From a virus: a stretch of 43,694 bases of DNA. Location: the IMG/VR virus record IMGVR_UViG_3300045902_000713, positions 1-43,694 of that record, one strand, 5' to 3'. Both the position numbers and the translations under genes were made by a program. The notes under the pieces are model-generated. The model was not told the origin of the DNA and ran no database searches. It saw only the letters and a list, made by a program, of their open reading frames with translations. This document shows, piece after piece, positions 39,901 through 43,694 of this stretch; within the stretch, counting starts at the first letter, position 1, and every line of letters begins with the position of its first letter.

Positions 39901-42900
39901 TTGGCATGCCTTGTTCAAAATGTTGCCAAAATAATGCGGTACCTGCCTTGATATCCCAAGTGCCTGCATTTCCGACTCGAGCGTCGCGACGTCCGGCCCG
40001 GCGATTGGGGCTAGCATATAACGCAGGTTTATAAGCTGCCCTGTCCGGCGGCTCTTTATTGGCTGCTTTGTGATGGGGTCTACTATGCCGTTCACAATGT
40101 TCGCCTCGATCATCCTGTCCGACCCTTTCCGGACGGCTATTGTCTCTAGGCGGACGCGCTTGCCGTTCCCCTTTATGCTGGCCGCGCGCCTTGCCTGCCG
40201 CACAGCCTCGTTCACGCGGGATATGAACGGGCCTTCTTGCGATATGAACTCGAAGTTGAACCTGTCCAGTGCCTTCTTGGCAAATGTGGACGCGTTCCGC
40301 CCAAACGCTTTCGCGTCGCCGGAAATGGCTGCGGCGGCAACTTCGGCAGCCTGCGCCATAAGGCTGCCGGACTTTTCCACCTTCTGCCCCCTTGCGGCGA
40401 TCCTGCGGCTTGCGTCCGCACCGTTGAACTGCCGGACTTTCTCTGCCGCCGCCTCCAGCAGGGCCAGTATTTCCCCCCCGAACGCCTTGTTCGTGGCCGC
40501 GTCGAGCTCCTTTAGCCTGCCCACCACGTGCTCGTAAAGCGCGCTTTGCATTGGCCCCCGCCCTTGGTAGTACTGGGCAAACGTGGGGTTGGTGGCCATA
40601 AGCAGGATGAAGTTTGCAAACCCCTCGTTCTGCGCGTACCGCTTCTGGAGCATGGCCGCAGCCTCCCCCGCCAAGGCCGGGTCGCCGGCGATGCTGGGTA
40701 TTTGTTCCTTTATGATATCCCGGGCTTGCTGGATGTCCAAGTCGCTGGCCGGGTGCCAAGTCGCCAGCCATTCCAGTTCGGCAAGGACCCTTGGGTCGGT
40801 GGTTTCAAAGATCGGCCTGTTTGTCGCTTTATCCTTGATTTCCATCAGCCAATGCCCAATCTCGTGGGCGATGATGGCCAAGGGGGAGTTGGATGGGCGG
40901 GTTGCCCGGGCGGATATCTCCACTACGCCGGTTGGCGTGCGGTAGACCCCAAGGCCCCTGCGCATAGTGGTGCCAGCGACTATCTTGAGATCTGGTATTG
41001 ACACGTTGCGTGCACCCTGCATCCTTGCCGAAAGGGCCTCGAACCCATTCGCCAATGCGGATGCCACCTCGGTTGGCGGGTATATTTTCGTGCCGGGCGG
41101 TGTAGCCTCCTGCTGTATTGGGAACATTGGCTTCGCCCCGGATGCGCCTTGCCCCTTGGCCCCGTACACTTCCGTGTATAGCGGCGGGTCCCCGGCGTAT
41201 GCGTCGTGCGGCGTTTTTGCCCCGGGCTTGCCCACGTTTGATATGGGGGTTGCCCCGGCCCCCTGGGCAAGCGGGTCAAGGCCTGAAATAAGCGCGTTTA
41301 TCTTTTCGTTCCGGGCCCTTGTTTCTTCATCCGTTTCCCCAGGCTTCGGCTGGTCGCCAACTATGGCCCCCGTGTCGACGTTGACCGCCGCCTCCACCTT
41401 TTTCCCGTCCACAATGGCGGAGGCTATCGCCGCGCTTTCGGCTGGCGCTTCCTGCGCGTAAGTGGGCTGTGCCACCTCGACCTCCGCTGGCGGTTCCGGG
41501 TACACCCTTGCGCTTTGCACGTTGGCGGCTGCCGAGCCAAAGGCTTCGTTCATCCGTAGCGGGGTCTCCCTTATGTCGTCTATGGAGGACTCTATGTCGG
41601 CCTGCATGGCGGCCATGTAGGCATCGAGCTTCCCTATGTTGCGGAGTGCGGTTATGAACGCCTGCCCAGCGGGGGTGTGGATTGCGGCTAGCCGCTGGCT
41701 GACGGTGTCCCAGCTTGGCTGCCTGGCTTCCCGCGGGTCGAGCTTAGACATCACGCGGAGCAGCGACTCCAGGCTATCCACCGCCTCGCGGTATGGGAGC
41801 TTGCCCTTTGGCGTGGCCCCGCGCGTCCCCCCAACGTCCTGCCCTGTGGCCGCCTTCACGATGGATTTTGCGATGGCCTGCGCCGTGTCGCTAGTCGCAC
41901 CGGTTATAACGGATGCGTCTGGGTTCTCCGCCCACATGGCAAGCGCATCCGCTATTTCAGCGCGCATAAGCGCGTTCGCTTCCCCAGCTGCGTAAGGGCT
42001 GAACGACGGGCGCAGCTCGGATGCTATATCTTCCAGGCGGGCCTTTGCCACGTCGCTTTTTGCTGCGGACGCAAGCCCCAAGACGGATGCGTACAGGGTG
42101 GATTCGGACGGGTTGCTGCCTGGGCTGTGCCCGCTTCCCCCCATTGGGATGGCCTTTGTCAGGAATTGGCGGAGCATGGCCTCGTCGGCCTGCAGCTTTG
42201 CGGCCGCAGACGCAATGCCATCTATCCCCCCCTTCGCTTTTTTGTAGGCCGATGCGGCGTCCTTTGCCATCTTGGTTTGCGTTTTATCCAGGCTATCCCC
42301 AAACTCGAAAAGGGCCCCCTGGTCTATTGCCGTTGCCTGCACTGGGGCCCTCACGGCATCCAGCGTTATGGATGTTTGCGCCTCCGTTTCCGCCACCGTT
42401 TGCTCCTTCGCCTGTGCGGCGTCCCGCACTGGCTTCCGGGGCTTGGCGCGCGGCGGCCTCGCCCCCCCTTCGGGCTTGGGGGCTGGCGCTGTGGGCGCGG
42501 GCTGGGCGGGGGGCTCCCCAGCGCCTGGCGTGGGGGGTGCCTCGGCGGCTTCCCCAAGCGGCGCTGGCTCCGCCCCTTCGGGGGCGGCGGGGGGCTGTGT
42601 TTCTGGGGCGGTGGCACCCGCCACGTCCGCCGGCACGGCGGCCACGTCGGCCACGTCGGCTGGCGTGCCGGGTGCCCCAGGCTGCGGCGGCACAGGCTGG
42701 CCCGGCTCCATAGTGGGGGCCGGCTCCGGCGTTGGCGTGGCCAGCGCCTTGTTCGCCTCCTCCACCATTTGCTGGAGCTTCGCCTCCCTCGCCGCGACTG
42801 TGGCGGCTGGGTCCTGCAAGCCCGTGCCTTCCTTGGCCAGTTCCTCCGCAAGCCCGGTCAGCCCCTCCTGCGTCATTGCGGATAAATGGGGGGTAGTCCT

Positions 42901-43694
42901 AAGCGCGGAGGCAATGGTTTGCACGTCGCCCCCAAGCGCGCCACGCTGTTCGGGCGTAAGCGCAAGGGGGGCCCCTTCCTGCCCCTGCTGCCGTATGCTT
43001 GCCCCTATATCGTCGATTGGGGTGGGCGTGCTTGCCGCTTGCCTTGGGGCCGTTTCCGTTTCGGTGGGGGTGGGGATGGGAATGGGGGCCTCCCCATCCC
43101 CCCCTGGCGCGGGGGGCGGCTGTGGGTTCAGTATGGCGTCTAGCTCCCCGTTAAGGCGCGCGATGTCCGCGTTGAACCTTGCCCTTTGCTCCGCGTACTC
43201 ATTCCCCTTGCGGGGGTCCATCGTGTTGAACGCCTCCACCACGGAGGCGCGGTACACGGCTTGGCTGCTGCCGGCGCCGAAGTCTTGCCGAAGCCGCTGC
43301 AACCTGGCTTCCGGGGCCCCCTGCGGGTACAGGGTGTTGGCCACCGCCGTTTCCATCTGGTCGAACGCATCCTGCTCCGCCTTGGAGGCGACGGCCCTAA
43401 TGTTGGCTATCTGCCTTTGGATGGGCTCGGCCATCGCATTGCGCCCCACTTCCGAAACGGCCTGCGCCACCAACCCGGCTGTTGCCCTTGGGTCGCCGGC
43501 CTGGGTTGGCCCCACCTCCCCGATAAGGTCGGCAATGCGGGATGCGACCGCTGCGACGTTCCGGTCGGTAACCATGTCCGGCCCCAGCTGCTTTACTATC
43601 AACTCGCGCGCATTGCGCGTGAGGTTCTCGTATGCGGACTCCCCCGGCACTATGTTGTGCTCCCGCGCCACGCTTTCGAGGTGGGAGATGGCCT
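36955..43694 (-). CDS. Giant virion polyvalent-type protein with zincin motif, N-terminus cut by the window
   Basis: The frame stays open to the last base. A GTG at 43671 gives 2238 residues, but in-frame sequence continues upstream, so the true start is outside. Numbering from that GTG: 1-185 helical; 185-235 and 312-420 Pro/Thr/Ala-rich linkers; 430-800 Ala-rich helices; 900-950 metallopeptidase-like (GVYRTPTGVVEISAR, then IAHEIGHW with His936, Glu937, His940); 1000-1650 mixed; from about 1705 a C-terminal region like large polyvalent protein domain LPD38 (KFLLNNPITDALTQ, LNQYIPFLNAAVQG, VPKPFGLFGAMV); then a helical end with QKALEDNPQALNEY. Such proteins are packed in the head and enter the host with the DNA. 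The family match is by pattern memory. Confidence 0.75.
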   Translation of the reverse strand, partial: AISHLESVAREHNIVPGESAYENLTRNARELIVKQLGPDMVTDRNVAAVASRIADLIGEVGPTQAGDPRATAGLVAQAVSEVGRNAMAEPIQRQIANIRAVASKAEQDAFDQMETAVANTLYPQGAPEARLQRLRQDFGAGSSQAVYRASVVEAFNTMDPRKGNEYAEQRARFNADIARLNGELDAILNPQPPPAPGGDGEAPIPIPTPTETETAPRQAASTPTPIDDIGASIRQQGQEGAPLALTPEQRGALGGDVQTIASALRTTPHLSAMTQEGLTGLAEELAKEGTGLQDPAATVAAREAKLQQMVEEANKALATPTPEPAPTMEPGQPVPPQPGAPGTPADVADVAAVPADVAGATAPETQPPAAPEGAEPAPLGEAAEAPPTPGAGEPPAQPAPTAPAPKPEGGARPPRAKPRKPVRDAAQAKEQTVAETEAQTSITLDAVRAPVQATAIDQGALFEFGDSLDKTQTKMAKDAASAYKKAKGGIDGIASAAAKLQADEAMLRQFLTKAIPMGGSGHSPGSNPSESTLYASVLGLASAAKSDVAKARLEDIASELRPSFSPYAAGEANALMRAEIADALAMWAENPDASVITGATSDTAQAIAKSIVKAATGQDVGGTRGATPKGKLPYREAVDSLESLLRVMSKLDPREARQPSWDTVSQRLAAIHTPAGQAFITALRNIGKLDAYMAAMQADIESSIDDIRETPLRMNEAFGSAAANVQSARVYPEPPAEVEVAQPTYAQEAPAESAAIASAIVDGKKVEAAVNVDTGAIVGDQPKPGETDEETRARNEKINALISGLDPLAQGAGATPISNVGKPGAKTPHDAYAGDPPLYTEVYGAKGQGASGAKPMFPIQQEATPPGTKIYPPTEVASALANGFEALSARMQGARNVSIPDLKIVAGTTMRRGLGVYRTPTGVVEISARATRPSNSPLAIIAHEIGHWLMEIKDKATNRPIFETTDPRVLAELEWLATWHPASDLDIQQARDIIKEQIPSIAGDPALAGEAAAMLQKRYAQNEGFANFILLMATNPTFAQYYQGRGPMQSALYEHVVGRLKELDAATNKAFGGEILALLEAAAEKVRQFNGADASRRIAARGQKVEKSGSLMAQAAEVAAAAISGDAKAFGRNASTFAKKALDRFNFEFISQEGPFISRVNEAVRQARRAASIKGNGKRVRLETIAVRKGSDRMIEANIVNGIVDPITKQPIKSRRTGQLINLRYMLAPIAGPDVATLESEMQALGISRQVPHYFGNILNKACQEAKATATKVLGPGATYASIHNFVANDPVLGALDKTSAASLAADILATDPGKRVEAVNKILDTVATYSPMAGFGDYAEADEDGYPKWNPNAYSGHTFAGRIARNLMDPHSEKFLLRNADGSYRQMTGLAPDVRVNEVLEAAKIEREYRQDRAAAIAALGGRRVIDLGGGFEVVMKNGVPEIESVARNGKVIGPTSPGYAKAVAKLVDSIPELRKSLTVVEALERHKEAANAILEVIYRGGLISYGKYIEWLGNKEYLPMFRGSEDLASFESRVPEAERGAMSPAVVFLEHLEAPVFGDGAPYRAGTNVRADTDPAKNVESTMRREGTFNRQVKPFTDNIVESLRDALEAITLNNIYKELVSIQEELDRETGGHYDLGIVPVAKGSRAPDRSFVVIKRGERSEYQFSEGMWPQEMVDTFNMAVGKAMAGQGAIAKWLAPIRYLSRLQRALITQVPFFSFKFLLNNPITDALTQPFYSDAYGYLGFLNKHYWGDRGISAESLRAFAEGMLADPVATLVNRNAKLEEDILRIQYAGGGQFGLAGNRKEIDKMLKRMRGERPGKATFFTVKKLRDLRAAWDAWAERQEGRTRVAEFRAKYRKAINEGKSHEEAEQTAAIAARELMDFTRAGRTIQTLNQYIPFLNAAVQGWAKDIRTITAAEAEPEAKVKAILNRIFALGTQSFLLASLGAGLMDDEDERRWAQEPEYVRNRFICIGYDDEGHPFLVPKPFGLFGAMVNVWEDVLLNRHGNKSRVFEQLLSNITPLGIVEANSAMGVPTLAGVETIMEVATNKNTFTRQPITFVPEGLSPREAQDLGFSGTASTFGRFISGAVNAPWLQAEDVDHIVKSLFPRAGEAALKTVDAVASNRPGGLFAVAERQIPFHGQRLPFMNSAAATEVREILAARKVPKSQWTREWRMAFGRRLSRIQHQFDELRGDAYKKQKALEDNPQALNEYNQEVQAKVAKWRARLREMEERYQQLTGGDD

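Noticed and set aside
1-43694. tRNA genes, CRISPR arrays, insertion sequences and direct terminal repeats
   Set aside because: Looked for in all gaps and at both ends; none could be supported. The two window ends share no visible repeat.

Overview
The window is one nearly gapless stretch of a tailed-phage or prophage genome from a Bacteroidota host. Three things point to that host. Start codons mostly follow short A-rich leaders with no Shine-Dalgarno sequence. Several intergenic gaps carry the Bacteroidota sigma promoter, a -7 box TAnnTTTG with TTG/TTTG 19-21 bp upstream. The gene content (TerL type, P22-like tail proteins, glucosaminidase endolysin) resembles podoviruses of Bacteroidota, including the crAss-like phages. 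Both window edges cut through genes, so the genome is not complete here. The kinship call rests on order and motifs, not on a search.

Layout. 1-849: end of a gene encoding perfect 24-residue helical repeats, plus two tiny coupled genes. 886-4154: very GC-rich replication block (small gene, DnaB helicase, zinc-finger/Toprim primase), then a cell-wall-enzyme-like protein. 4236-7027: recombination operon (RecT annealase, RecE-like exonuclease, small HTH-like protein, OB-fold SSB). 7024-7966, minus strand: RusA-like resolvase and a small membrane protein. 7971-8012: two interlocked divergent promoters. 8044-10713: tyrosine recombinase, an unknown gene and a possible small terminase, the last two overlapping out of frame. 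10710-21321: head module (TerL, a 55-residue gene with its own promoter and terminator, portal, scaffold-like protein, major capsid candidate, two further structural candidates), closed by a strong terminator at 21371-21401. 21429-26633: LamG-type lectin and other candidate surface proteins, lysis cassette (coiled-coil membrane protein, holin-like protein, XRE regulator, glucosaminidase endolysin), MazG-like hydrolase, three small unknowns, GroES-like cochaperonin. 26640-29838, minus strand: four virion-like genes, several cysteine-rich. 29918-36947: connector/ring candidates, a membrane protein, a 1385-residue P22 gp10-like tail protein and a probable ejection protein. 36955-43694, minus strand: most of a giant (>2240 residue) virion protein with a zincin-type HEIGH motif and a C-terminal region like polyvalent-protein domain LPD38.

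How the parts fit. Helicase, primase, SSB, RecT, exonuclease and RusA form a replication/recombination set that depends on the host DNA polymerase. The recombinase suggests a temperate life style, but no repressor, excisionase or att site was recognised. TerL, portal, scaffold and capsid build and fill the head. GroES probably works with host GroEL on virion proteins. The connector and gp10-like proteins close the head and form a short tail, and the giant protein is probably carried in the virion and delivered with the DNA. No tRNA, rRNA, CRISPR array or insertion sequence was found. All gaps between genes are under about 120 bp.
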